Origin: Hymenobacter arizonensis
GTDB lineage: Bacteria; Bacteroidota; Bacteroidia; Cytophagales; Hymenobacteraceae
Assembly (NCBI RefSeq): GCF_900115775.1
Contig: NZ_FOXS01000010.1
Location: 62,001 to 126,000 of the forward strand
Direction of reading: 5' to 3'
DNA length: 64,000 nucleotides
Below are positions 48,832 to 56,911 of the stretch, in pieces. The translations under genes and the position numbers were made by a program. The notes under the pieces were generated by a model, which did no database searches, was not told the origin of the DNA, and saw nothing but the letters and a program-made list of their open reading frames with translations. The first letter of the stretch is position 1; every line of letters starts with the position of its first letter.

Positions 48832-50456
48832 GTGGCTGTTGCAGAACTCGCATCCTGGTGGCCTACGTGGTTCGTAAAAGGCGCATGCAAGGCAAGAAGC
48901 AGTTTCTCGATAAAGTCGTGACCCGCTTTCGGCTTTCCGAACGAGTCCCGCCTCATAATCTGTATCGCCGGCTGGCCGAGTTGGTGGACTGGACGTTTCT
49001 CTACGACGAGACCCGAGCGCTCTACAGCCACACCGGGCAGCCCTCGCTCGACCCGGTCGTGTTTTTCAAGCTGGTGCTGGTGGGCCGGCTGGAAAACCTG
49101 GTCAGCGACCGGCGTTTGGTCGAGCACTGCGCGTTGCGGCTCGACATTCTCTTCTTTCTGGGCTACGAGGTGGACGAGGAGCTGCCTTGGCACTCGACCG
49201 TGAGCCGCACCCGCCAGCTCTTCCCGGCCGCCGTCTTCGAGTGCCTGTTCGACCACGTCTTCGCCCAGTGCGTGGCCCGGGGCCTGGTCGCCGGCGATAC
49301 GCAGGCCGTCGATTCGGCGCCGGTCAAGGCCAACGCCTCCCTGGAAGCGGTGGTGGAAAAGCAGGCGGCCGGGGCACGGGCACCGGGCCCGCACGTGGCC
49401 GGCCGCGACGACCGGCCCGTCGTGCCCGCCGCGGCGGTGCTTACGGCGCCGGCCCACCAGCTGCGCCAGCTGGCCACGGGGCAGCGCCGACGGCAGGGCG
49501 CGCAGACCGGGGCACTGGGCGCCCGCCACGAGCAGGCGCGGCTCTTGAGCAACAAGACGCACTACAGCCCCACCGACCCCGACGCGCGCATTTCCGTCAA
49601 GCCCGGCAAGGCGCGGGCCCTGAACTACCTCTGCAGCCTGGCCGTCGACACGGCCCACGGCGTCATCAGCCACGTGCAGGCCGATTACGCCGACCAGCGC
49701 GACAGCCTGCACCTGCCCCGCTTGCTCACCGGGCTGCAACGGCGCTTGCGGGAAAACGAGCTGCCCCTGCGCGCGTTGCTGGCCGACGCCGGCTACGCGA
49801 ACGGGTCGAATTACGCCCAGCTCGAAGCCGCGCGCATCACGGCCTGGATCCCTGTTTTTGGCCAGTACAAGGCCGAAATTGACGGCTTCACGTACCACGG
49901 CCCAACCGACGAGTACACCTGTGCGGCCGGCAAAGTCCTCCCGTTTCGCAAGTACGACACCCGGGTCGACGGGGCCTGGCTTAAAATCTACTGGGCGACC
50001 TGCTCGGACTGCCAGCAGTGCCCGCGCAAGCCCACGTGCGTGCCCGGGGCCAAGCGCAAGCAGCTGACGCGCACGATTTACGACGCCGCGTACCGCCGGG
50101 CCTGGGAGCGGCAACAGACCCGGCGCGGGCAACGCAAACGCCGGGTCCGCGAGGGCACGGTCGAGCCCGTGTTCGGGCACCTGCTGCACCACTACGGCCT
50201 GCGCCGGCTCAACGTGCGGGGCCACGCCGGGGCCCACAAAACCATGCTGCTTACGGCCGTGGCCTACAACCTCAAAAAGCTGCTCCGCCACCGCCCCCAG
50301 CGGCAAGTGAGCCTGGCCGTGGCCCTGCCACGGCCCATGTTAGCAGCCAATTGGCGCGCCGGGCGGCGAAACAGGCACTCCGAAGCGCCCACTCGAGCAC
50401 GCGCCCAGCCGCGAACCAGAAAGTCAACCGCCTAACCCGAGTTCTGCAACAGCCAC
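48832..50456 (+). mobile_element. IS1182-like insertion sequence
   Basis: 1,625 bp with perfect 19-bp terminal inverted repeats (GTGGCTGTTGCAGAACTCG) and a GACC duplication on both sides (48828-48831, 50457-50460). It carries one transposase gene. Three short elements of about 150 bp and one remnant in the window share its ends and target. The insertion is inside an array repeat. Confidence 0.9.
48858..50435 (+). CDS. IS1182-family DDE transposase
   Basis: A 525-residue protein from GTG 48858; ATG 48885 (MQGKKQF) is an alternative. N-terminal domain: VPPHNLYRRLAELVDWTFLY and DPVVFFKLVLVGRLENLVSD, followed by LGYEVDEELPWHSTVSRTRQ. Catalytic region: VAGDTQAVDSAPVKANASLE with the first Asp, ADAGYANGSNYAQLE with the second, and VREGTVEPVFGHLLHHYGLR with the Glu. 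A cysteine cluster (CSDCQQCPRKPTC) sits before the Glu, as in the family. The frame is intact. Confidence 0.9.
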   Translation: MAYVVRKRRMQGKKQFLDKVVTRFRLSERVPPHNLYRRLAELVDWTFLYDETRALYSHTGQPSLDPVVFFKLVLVGRLENLVSDRRLVEHCALRLDILFFLGYEVDEELPWHSTVSRTRQLFPAAVFECLFDHVFAQCVARGLVAGDTQAVDSAPVKANASLEAVVEKQAAGARAPGPHVAGRDDRPVVPAAAVLTAPAHQLRQLATGQRRRQGAQTGALGARHEQARLLSNKTHYSPTDPDARISVKPGKARALNYLCSLAVDTAHGVISHVQADYADQRDSLHLPRLLTGLQRRLRENELPLRALLADAGYANGSNYAQLEAARITAWIPVFGQYKAEIDGFTYHGPTDEYTCAAGKVLPFRKYDTRVDGAWLKIYWATCSDCQQCPRKPTCVPGAKRKQLTRTIYDAAYRRAWERQQTRRGQRKRRVREGTVEPVFGHLLHHYGLRRLNVRGHAGAHKTMLLTAVAYNLKKLLRHRPQRQVSLAVALPRPMLAANWRAGRRNRHSEAPTRARAQPRTRKSTA

Positions 50457-50478
50457 GACCCTTTTGCTAAACTGACCA

Positions 50479-50763
50479 TTAGTCTCCCAGGAGGACCAGC
50501 ACCCCTTCTGGCTTATCCCCGGGAATGCCGGCTCGTATCTGCTTGAGCTCGTCGGTGGGGTACCCGGCGGGGCCGGCAAACGCAATCAGCCGGTTCCACT
50601 GCTCCGCCGACAAGTGCGTTTTCCCGTACGGGTCAATCCGCACCCCAGCGGCTTTACCGAATTCGTAGAGCAGGTTTTCTAAGGGCGTTTCAATGTCCAA
50701 GCTGCCGAGCCACGTGCTGTCCTTCGCGTTTCGGGTCGCTTGCCAGCACACATCGAGGGCCAT
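50479..50763 (-). CDS. small soluble protein, immunity-like
   Basis: A 94-residue acidic/neutral protein without signal: ETPLENLLYEFGKAAGVRID, GKTHLSAEQWNRLIAFAG and a C-terminal EGVLVLLGD. No family recognised. It sits alone between two repeats. Confidence 0.55.
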   Translation of the reverse strand: MALDVCWQATRNAKDSTWLGSLDIETPLENLLYEFGKAAGVRIDPYGKTHLSAEQWNRLIAFAGPAGYPTDELKQIRAGIPGDKPEGVLVLLGD

Positions 50764-50799
50764 TGGTACGGAGGGTAAATGAAACGCAAGAAAGACAAC

Positions 50800-50833
50800 A
50801 ACGCTCGTTTACCTTCAGACCGTTTTATTGAAC
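50800..50833 (+). repeat. array repeat, short form
   Basis: AACGCTCGTTTACCTTCAG then ACCGTTTTATTGAAC. It combines a proximal start with the long-form ACCTTC centre. Confidence 0.85.
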
Positions 50834-50886
50834 TGCTAGCCCAGTAGCTACATTGCCGGCCGTTAACTGCCAAGGCTTGTGAATTT

Positions 50887-51288
50887 ATGATAGAAGACCT
50901 TTCGATTGTCTCTACGCTCAACTTAATCAACGCGCGGGTGAAGGATTTTGTCCACCTGGAAGCATACATCCACTCCTTTGCAGGCAACCGGTTAACGATC
51001 AATGTGGGCGAAGAACTGATCTATTATTACAACTTCCAAGCGGTTTTCGAGGACGTGTTCATGGTGTCGATGAACACCTCGGCGTTCCTCAACACGCGGG
51101 TGCCCTGGCTATCGATTGTCCCAGCGCCAGAGTGCTTCGAGATCAATCGCCGTTTCCGCGTCGAAATCGGAAACACGGTCTTCCAACTGGACAATGAAGA
51201 CCGCCTGCCCTTCTTTGTGGCCGCTAAAAGCATCAGCTATCTGCCAACAGTGGGGGGACGACCCGGCAAGCCCTGTACTTTGAACTGA
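50887..51288 (+). CDS. soluble hypothetical protein ending inside a repeat
   Basis: A 133-residue protein: LSIVSTLNLINARVKDFVHL, GNRLTINVGEELIYYYNF, and a terminal GGRPGKPCTLN. The last two codons and the TGA stop fall in the following repeat, so the C-terminus may be a read-on into the repeat after loss of the native end. Family not recognised. Confidence 0.55.
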   Translation: MIEDLSIVSTLNLINARVKDFVHLEAYIHSFAGNRLTINVGEELIYYYNFQAVFEDVFMVSMNTSAFLNTRVPWLSIVPAPECFEINRRFRVEIGNTVFQLDNEDRLPFFVAAKSISYLPTVGGRPGKPCTLN

Positions 51289-51320
51289 GCCGCGTTCACG
51301 GCACCACCGTTCACGCATAC
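51276..51320 (+). repeat. array repeat, long form, diverged
   Basis: TACTTTGAACTGAGCC, GCGTTCACGGCACCACCG, then TTCACGCATAC. Confidence 0.7.
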
Positions 51321-51343
51321 TGGCTACCTTATCTTTTAACCCG

Positions 51344-51637
51344 ATGTTTCCCACTTCCCCCAGTAATTTACGGCGGCTCACCTTCGTCACAATCGACCAC
51401 CACCCCTTTACGTGGCCCCCGGTCGGGCACGACCCGGCCTACCATGCCTCGCTCCACTTGGTGGCCGTCGTCCGCTACACGCCGGAGCTGGACGCCATCA
51501 CTGGGCAAGACTACACCGAATTGACCATCAACAGCGAGAAACGCTTGTGCGGCCTCGTTAGCTGTGAACCGGCCCAACCCGGCGATAAGGTGGGCGTCAT
51601 CAGCGCACGGCCTTTTCTACCCTTCACCCCCGAGTAA
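51344..51637 (+). CDS. small soluble protein
   Basis: A 97-residue protein: RRLTFVTIDHHPFTWPPVGH, ASLHLVAVVRYTPELDAITG and KRLCGLVSCEPAQPGDKVGV. Beta-rich, no signal. No family recognised. Confidence 0.5.
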   Translation: MFPTSPSNLRRLTFVTIDHHPFTWPPVGHDPAYHASLHLVAVVRYTPELDAITGQDYTELTINSEKRLCGLVSCEPAQPGDKVGVISARPFLPFTPE

Positions 51638-51687
51638 TACCAGGTGACTCCAAGCACCCGACTGTACCATCAACGCATTGTTGCTTA

Positions 51688-51718
51688 TCGCTTTAATTAT
51701 TCGGACGTTTAAGCGAAC
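51688..51718 (+). repeat. array repeat, short form
   Basis: TCGCTTTAATTATTCGG then ACGTTTAAGCGAAC. Confidence 0.75.
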
Positions 51719-51763
51719 CAGCTAACTAAGTTCGAAGCAGTGACTGCGGTGTGCTGGGGGTGT

Positions 51764-52090
51764 TTATTCCTCCGGGAAGAGGTCAATCACTCGAAATTTA
51801 AAGGCTTGCTCTTCTTTCACAATGAGGTGGACGAACTCAGGGACTTCCCACTGCATGGTCCGCATGAAGGCGAGCAATTCGTCGAGGTTTAAATGATTGT
51901 AGGCCCCGATAAGTAACCCGCCTGCCCAGAACTTGCTGCCGCCGTACCATCCTGTTGGCAGGGCAGGGGAATCCACAGAGACCGCACTGAAGGGCCGATG
52001 GTGGTGCTCATACTGGGCAAGTTGTTGCTGGACCTTTTCCTCGTCTTCAGAACTGGAAAAGGCAATAAGCAAATTGGTTATGTAACTCAT
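51764..52090 (-). CDS. small soluble protein, immunity-like
   Basis: A 108-residue acidic protein: MSYITNLLIAFSSSEDEEKV, a GWYGGSKFWAGGLLIGAYNH block rich in glycine and aromatics, LDELLAFMRTMQWEVPEFVH and a C-terminal FKFRVIDLFPEE. Looks like a complete single-domain alpha/beta protein. Name not known to me. Confidence 0.6.
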   Translation of the reverse strand: MSYITNLLIAFSSSEDEEKVQQQLAQYEHHHRPFSAVSVDSPALPTGWYGGSKFWAGGLLIGAYNHLNLDELLAFMRTMQWEVPEFVHLIVKEEQAFKFRVIDLFPEE

Positions 52091-52172
52091 ACGCGGGCAA
52101 AAGGGCCTGATAAAGGAATACTACCCCGGTGTCAACCAATTCATACTCCCACTGCTTTAGCTAAAGCCAAAG

Positions 52173-52209
52173 TAACGCTCGTTTTGCTAGAATCACCGTT
52201 TTCCTGAAC
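52173..52209 (+). repeat. array repeat, short form
   Basis: TAACGCTCGTTTTGCTAGAA then TCACCGTTTTCCTGAAC. Good reference copy of the short form. Confidence 0.9.
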
Positions 52210-52238
52210 GACTTGCTACTAATTCCACCCCTGCCTCA

Positions 52239-52670
52239 ATGCCGCTTTCATCCCGCTTTGTAAACATCTTTTTCTCGGTTTCGGCGGGCCTGGTGGGCGT
52301 TATGGCGCTGGCGTTCGGTTCCTACGCCTTTTACCGCCACTACGCGATGGAAGCCCCCACCAGCCCCATCGTCTTGTTTGCCTCCTACGATTCCGGCGTG
52401 GCCGGCACGATGCTGGTCTTCCAAGCGGACGGCACCTTTCGCTACGAGAACTCGGCGTTTATCGCAACCGACGTGGTCACGGGTCACTACACGCGAACTG
52501 ATAGCCTCATTCGTTTGGACCGGCTGCCAAAAACCGGGCTATTAAAGCGTCAAACACTCTTAGTGCGCCCTTCCCCCTTTACGGAAACGGGCCATGGGAT
52601 ATGGCAGGTAGGCCCCACGGGCCGCGTAGATTCAACGTTGGTGGTGTTCACTATTTTCCCTGCTCAATAA
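52239..52670 (+). CDS. membrane-anchored hypothetical protein
   Basis: A 143-residue protein with one N-terminal span (FFSVSAGLVGVMALAFGSYA) and a beta-rich domain: VLFASYDSGVAGTMLVFQAD, GTFRYENSAFIATDVVTGHY, SLIRLDRLPKTGLL. This pattern resembles small lipocalin-like or copper-resistance-type domains; tentative. Confidence 0.6.
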   Translation: MPLSSRFVNIFFSVSAGLVGVMALAFGSYAFYRHYAMEAPTSPIVLFASYDSGVAGTMLVFQADGTFRYENSAFIATDVVTGHYTRTDSLIRLDRLPKTGLLKRQTLLVRPSPFTETGHGIWQVGPTGRVDSTLVVFTIFPAQ

Positions 52671-52671
52671 G

Positions 52672-52707
52672 TACGCTCGTTTTGCTAGAATCACCGTTGT
52701 GCTGAAC
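52672..52707 (+). repeat. array repeat, short form
   Basis: TACGCTCGTTTTGCTAGAA then TCACCGTTGTGCTGAAC, nearly identical to the copy at 52173. Confidence 0.9.
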
Positions 52708-52759
52708 GAGACGCTGTCCTATGCTGTGGGGCATCCAGCTCCTGCGCGGGGAGCCTGCC

Positions 52760-53332
52760 TTAGGGTTTAACGGGCAGGGGCGGCCCCAGGAACCGCATGC
52801 CGTGGTCGCGGAACAGCTGTTCGCGCTCGGCCCCGGTAAGCGGGGTTTTGCTCCCGGAACGGACCCGGAAAAAGTCTTCCATTTTCCCGGCGGGTTGCAG
52901 AAAGTACAGCAGTTTGCCGGTGTCCGTGAGTTGGGTCCAGGTGTGGGGCACTTGGCGGGGTAGAAAAATAGTGTCGCCGGGCCGGAGGTGGCGCTGCTCT
53001 TCGCCCACCACAAACCGGTACTCGCCGGCGACCACGTAGAAGACTTCGTCCTGGGCCTCGTGCAGGTGCAGCGAGGGCCCCCCCTTGGCGGTGCCGGTGT
53101 ACTCAAACACCGCCAGGGCGCCGCCGGTGTCTTGCCCCGCTATCTTAAGGTCGTTCGGGTTCGGGCCCACAAATGTTTTTTCCCCGAACCGGCCCGCCCC
53201 GGCGTCGACGGTGAAGCTGGGGCCGGTGGGCGGGGCATCCGAGGGGTCGGGGGCGAACGCCGCAAAGGGGGCTCCCAAAGCCGCGCCAGGAGCCGCCCAC
53301 AGGCTGGTGACGAAAAAGTGCCGACGTTTCAT
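52760..53332 (-). CDS. secreted cupin-domain protein
   Basis: A 190-residue protein; ATG at 53332 opens MKRRHFFVTSLWAAPGAALG, a signal peptide. The cupin fold shows GGPSLHLHEAQDEVFYVVAG (metal-binding H-x-H...E) and LRPGDTIFLPRQVPHTW (final histidine). The end REQLFRDHGMRFLGPPLPV is typical of small quercetinase-like cupins. The first two thirds are nearly identical to the start of the next gene upstream, and the pair arose by tandem duplication. Confidence 0.8.
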   Translation of the reverse strand: MKRRHFFVTSLWAAPGAALGAPFAAFAPDPSDAPPTGPSFTVDAGAGRFGEKTFVGPNPNDLKIAGQDTGGALAVFEYTGTAKGGPSLHLHEAQDEVFYVVAGEYRFVVGEEQRHLRPGDTIFLPRQVPHTWTQLTDTGKLLYFLQPAGKMEDFFRVRSGSKTPLTGAEREQLFRDHGMRFLGPPLPVKP

Positions 53333-53401
53333 GCGTAACGGGGGTAAGGGTGAGAAGAGGTACAAATCTCTGCCCTCTCTCGCCCCCGGCATTGGTACAA
53401 T

Positions 53402-54427
53402 TTAGACGTTTTGCGTCGGCAAGAGCTTGGCATTGCCTCCGGCCTCCACCAAGCCGAACCCCCGCTCGGGGGCCTGGGTGTCTTGCCGATAGAAGGCCCC
53501 CGGCGAGCGGCCGGTAAACGCCCGGTAGTCCTTGGCCAGGTGCTGGTGGTCGTGGTAGCCGCAGGCCACCGCCACGCTGAGCCAGTCCAGTTCGGGCTGG
53601 CGGTTCTTGAGCCGGAAGGCCCGGTCAAAGCGCGCAATGCGCGCGTACAGGGCCGGGCCCACGCCCAGGCGCTGGACGCACTGGCGGTCGAGCTGCCGGG
53701 GGCTCAGGCAGGCATAATCGGCCAGCGCGTCGAGGCCCAGCCGGGGGCCGGGGCGCAGCAGCAACTGCCCCACCGCGTCGGCGGGGTGGGGCGCCGCGCG
53801 CCGCCGCGCGATCCGGCCGAGCAAAAAGCGTTCGAGCAGCGGCAGCATCTCGGGCCAGCCGGCGGCGCTGCCCAGGCGCGCGGTGAGCTGGCGCAGCTCG
53901 GCGCCCCACACGGCTTCGGCGTCAATAAAGGTGTTGGTGAGCTCGCCCTGCGGCAGACACAAAAAATCCATTTTCCCGGCGGGTTGCAGAAAGTACAGCA
54001 GTTTGCCGGTGTCCGTGAGTTGGGTCCAGGTGTGGGACACTTGGTGGGGCAGGAAAATGGTGTCGCCGGGCCGGAGGTGGCGTTGTTCCGCGCCCACCAC
54101 AAACCGGTACGCGCCGGCGACCACGTAGAAGACTTCGTCCTGGGCCTCGTGCAGGTGCAGCGAGGGGCCGCCTTTGGCGGTGCCGGTGTACTCAAACACC
54201 GCCAGGGCGCCGCCGGTGTCTTGCCCCGCTATCTTGAGGTCGTTCGGGTTCGGGCCCACAAATGTTTTTTTTCCGAACCGGCCCGCCCCGGCGTCGACGG
54301 TGAAGCTGGGGCCGGTGGGCGGGGCGTCCGAGGGGTCGGGGGCGGGGGCGAACGCCGCAAGGGGGGCTCCCAAAGCCGCGCCAGGAGCCGCCCACAGGCT
54401 GGTGGCGAGAAAGTGCCGACGTTTCAT
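53402..54427 (-). CDS. chimera: secreted cupin N-half fused to AraC-type DNA-binding C-half
   Basis: A 341-residue protein. Residues 1-155 repeat the cupin protein at 52760 including signal peptide and metal-site motif. After FLQPAGKM the sequence changes to DFLCLPQGELTNTFIDAEAV and continues as the C-terminal two thirds of an AraC regulator like 54497: LLLRPGPRLGLDALADYACL, SPRQLDRQCVQRLGVGP, VAVACGYHDHQHLAKDYRAF, TGRSPGAFYRQ. The frame is open across the join. An AraC helix-turn-helix behind an export signal is contradictory, so the product may be non-functional or start internally. Confidence 0.8.
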   Translation of the reverse strand: MKRRHFLATSLWAAPGAALGAPLAAFAPAPDPSDAPPTGPSFTVDAGAGRFGKKTFVGPNPNDLKIAGQDTGGALAVFEYTGTAKGGPSLHLHEAQDEVFYVVAGAYRFVVGAEQRHLRPGDTIFLPHQVSHTWTQLTDTGKLLYFLQPAGKMDFLCLPQGELTNTFIDAEAVWGAELRQLTARLGSAAGWPEMLPLLERFLLGRIARRRAAPHPADAVGQLLLRPGPRLGLDALADYACLSPRQLDRQCVQRLGVGPALYARIARFDRAFRLKNRQPELDWLSVAVACGYHDHQHLAKDYRAFTGRSPGAFYRQDTQAPERGFGLVEAGGNAKLLPTQNV

Positions 54428-54496
54428 GCGTAACGGGGGTAAGGGTGAGAAGAGGTACAAATCTCGGACCTCTCCCGCCCCCGGTATTGGTACCAT

Positions 54497-55361
54497 CTAG
54501 ACGTTTTGCCCCGGCAGGGGCGTGGCCTGTTCGCCCCCCTCCACCAAGCCGAACCCCCGCTCGGGGTCCTGGGCGTCTTGCTGGAAAAAGGCGCTGGGCG
54601 AGCGCCCGGTAAAGGCCCGGTAGTCCTTGGCCAGGTGCTGGTGGTCGTGGTAGCCGCAGGCCACGGCCACGCTGAGCCGGTCCAGGTCGGGGGAGCGGTT
54701 CTTGAGCCGGAAGGCGCGGTCGAAGCGCACGATGCGCGCGTACAGGGCCGGGCCCACGCCCAGGCGCTGCACGAACTGGCGGTCGAGTTGCCGGGGGGAT
54801 CAGGCAGGCGAAGTCGGCCAGCGCGTCGAGGCCCAGCCGGGGGCCGGGGCGCAGCAGCAGCTGCCCCACCGCGTCGGCGGGGTGGGGCGCCGCGCGCCGC
54901 CGCGCGATGCGGCCGAGCAAAAAGCGTTCGAGCAGCGGCAGCATCTCCGGCCACCCGGCGGCGCTGCCCAGGCGCGCGGTGAGCTGGCGCAGCTCGGCGC
55001 CCCACACGGCGTCGGCGTCAATAAAGGTGTTGGTGAGCTCACCTTGCGGAATGCCGGTCAGCCGGTACAAGGCCCCGGGCTGCAGCACCACCTGCAGGGC
55101 CAGGAACTCGCGGCCCACGTAGCGGTTGCTCACCACCGCGTGCTGGCCGATGAGCGCCGCGCGCGGCCGGGTCACCTTCGGCCGGCCGTCGTAGGCGACC
55201 GCTTCGGCGTCGCGCGGGTAAAAGGCCAGGCACTGCTCCGGCCGGGGCGGGTAAGCTTTAAAGGGGAGGGCCGCGCCGGCGGGAAACACAAAGTGGATGA
55301 CCTGAATGAGGCGCACGTAGTCGCGGAGCGGCGGGCTGGGCAAAAAATCCTGGAGCAGCAT
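54497..55361 (-). pseudogene. AraC-family transcription regulator, frameshifted
   Basis: The N-terminal ligand domain (MLLQDFLPSPPLRDYVRLIQ, VLQPGALYRLTGIPQGELTN) and middle read well from 55361. Frame is lost near 54798, where an extra base lies in a G-run of the motif before the helix-turn-helix. The DNA-binding end continues in another frame: QRLGVGPALYARIVRFDRAF, VAVACGYHDHQHLAKDYRAF, TGRSPSAFFQQ. The repaired length is about 288. The adjacent chimeric gene has the correct frame at that spot, which confirms the indel. Confidence 0.8.
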
Positions 55362-55487
55362 ACGCGGAAGGTAGGGGGTGACCGCCGGCCCGGTGCCGGG
55401 GAGTGCGGGGCCGCTTCGTAAAAATAAGACGGTTCGTGTTGCCGCGCCCTGGTCAGATCAAGGGCAGTTGTTTTCCCTGTAATAAGC

Positions 55488-55519
55488 CGCATTTCGCGAT
55501 TCAGACCCTTTTGGTAAAC
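55488..55519 (+). repeat. array repeat, distal box
   Basis: GCATTTCGCGATTCAG then ACCCTTTTGGTAAAC. Confidence 0.75.
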
Positions 55520-55559
55520 TACGTCCAAGACCCACCTTGATGCGTAGCGATGAAGGCTC

Positions 55560-56060
55560 TTACCGCGAGTAGTACGTTCGATTAACCCAGGTGAGGAAGC
55601 CGTCCGCGTCCTGCGCGCTGTCGAAGGATACCCAAGAATGCGCGGTTAAAGCGGCGATAACGAAGGTGTCGGGTAGGGCAATGGGGGCGCCCAGGTCCTG
55701 CCAGCGCGCGTGGCCGTTGCGGACCAAGGCCGAGTCGACGAGCCGTTGCAGCACCAGCGTGTCTGCGCGTCGGGTGTAGGTCCACATCGCACGGATGCGG
55801 CCATTCCGGAAATGCCACTGTTCGGGCCCGATGATCATCAGCCCGGCTGGATCGGTCTTTGCGCTGCGCATCCGGTTTAATAGCTGCCCGCGGTCGTTGT
55901 AAATCGCCGTGCTGCCCGAATCCTGCCGCCACTGGCCGTAGAGGGAAGGCGCCGGAAGGGCTCCCGATTCAGCCGGAGCGGGGGACGTGCAGCGGGCCTG
56001 AAGGAGCGCGAACGCACCGAGAACCAGGGGAAGTAAGCGATGGGAAAAAGGCCGGCCCAT
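55560..56060 (-). CDS. predicted lipoprotein, lipocalin-like
   Basis: A 166-residue protein with signal and lipobox (LVLGAFALLQARC). The mature part has the look of a small lipocalin-type domain: LYGQWRQDSGSTAIYNDRGQ, LMIIGPEQWHFRNGRIRAMW, TYTRRADTLVLQRLVDS, ending with a helix and VNRTYYSR. Function unknown. Confidence 0.6.
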   Translation of the reverse strand: MGRPFSHRLLPLVLGAFALLQARCTSPAPAESGALPAPSLYGQWRQDSGSTAIYNDRGQLLNRMRSAKTDPAGLMIIGPEQWHFRNGRIRAMWTYTRRADTLVLQRLVDSALVRNGHARWQDLGAPIALPDTFVIAALTAHSWVSFDSAQDADGFLTWVNRTYYSR

Positions 56061-56115
56061 GCACCTAAGATAAAGGGTGTCTTGTTCGGCTACTCCCTAC
56101 CAATGTTCAATACAT

Positions 56116-56149
56116 CCCTCGTTATCTTATTCGGCCCCTTTATCTGAAC
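56116..56149 (+). repeat. array repeat, short form
   Basis: CCCTCGTTATCTTATTCGG then CCCCTTTATCTGAAC. Confidence 0.75.
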
Positions 56150-56248
56150 ACTTCTAGAGCAGGAGATTATATCTAATCAACGGTTAGTCGCAGCTTGCAA
56201 AAAGGCTTATTGCTCCAGCGCTACCTTTCCCACCTCAAGCCTCATAAT

Positions 56249-56653
56249 ATGTTAGGACTGCTCCTGTGGATCGGCGTTATGTACCTCGTGATACTGGCCG
56301 TAGTAGGCTTCGCGCTGTTTCTCTTATCGGCTTATGCGTTACTGTTTCACCGTATTAAGAGCACCTGCTTTCGGATTGGTTTATCGGTCTCGTTTTGGGG
56401 ATTTGTCACCACCGTTATCCGCAGCGGCACCACGGGCATCGGCAGGGATTTAATCCTGCCCGGCAGCGAATTATTCTTTGACCAACGGCTGGTAAGAAAC
56501 AAGGACATTAATACGATGCTCCAATACTTTGCGCTGCTGGGCGTGCTAACCTACTGCATCTGCCGGCTTATCTGGTATGGCGTACAAAAGCGGAATAAAG
56601 CCCGAGTACTTAATGGCGGCCCCGATGTGGTCGACAACCAGCGCGTGCAATAA
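56249..56653 (+). CDS. membrane protein, unknown function
   Basis: A 134-residue protein; ATG 56249 starts the first span (LGLLLWIGVMYLVILAVVGF). Others near 22-36, 42-58 and 92-108. Charged C-terminus (NKARVLNGGPDVVDN). Its TAA stop begins the next repeat. Confidence 0.6.
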   Translation: MLGLLLWIGVMYLVILAVVGFALFLLSAYALLFHRIKSTCFRIGLSVSFWGFVTTVIRSGTTGIGRDLILPGSELFFDQRLVRNKDINTMLQYFALLGVLTYCICRLIWYGVQKRNKARVLNGGPDVVDNQRVQ

Positions 56654-56675
56654 CCCTCGTTCTGCTGATCGGACC
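56651..56675 (+). repeat. array repeat split by a short element
   Basis: TAACCCTCGTTCTGCTGATCG then GACC on the left; GACCCTTTTCGTGAAC (56826-56841) on the right. Confidence 0.8.
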
Positions 56676-56825
56676 GTGGCTGTTGCAGAAGTCCAATTTG
56701 ACGCGACAGGTAGGCCATCAAGGGATGGAGGCCGGCCTGCAATACGCTGAAATAGGCCTTTTGCACCCTCACTAGGACTGACGCAGGCCGATTTTGAGCC
56801 ATTTTCTGAGTTCTGCAACAGCCAC
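56676..56825 (+). mobile_element. IS1182-related short element (MITE-like)
   Basis: 150 bp with ends GTGGCTGTTGCAGAAGTCC and GAGTTCTGCAACAGCCAC and GACC on both sides (56672-56675, 56826-56829). Interior differs from the 42368 copy and is non-coding. Confidence 0.8.
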
Positions 56826-56911
56826 GACCCTTTTCGTGAACTAGCAGAACCGTCGACCCTGTGGGAGCTGCCAACGTTGCAGCGATTCGTCAAACACGAA
56901 CGCGGAGTTGG

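Noticed and set aside
48744..50306. 520-codon open frame on the minus strand
   Set aside because: Antisense shadow of the IS1182-family transposase, extending across the element end.
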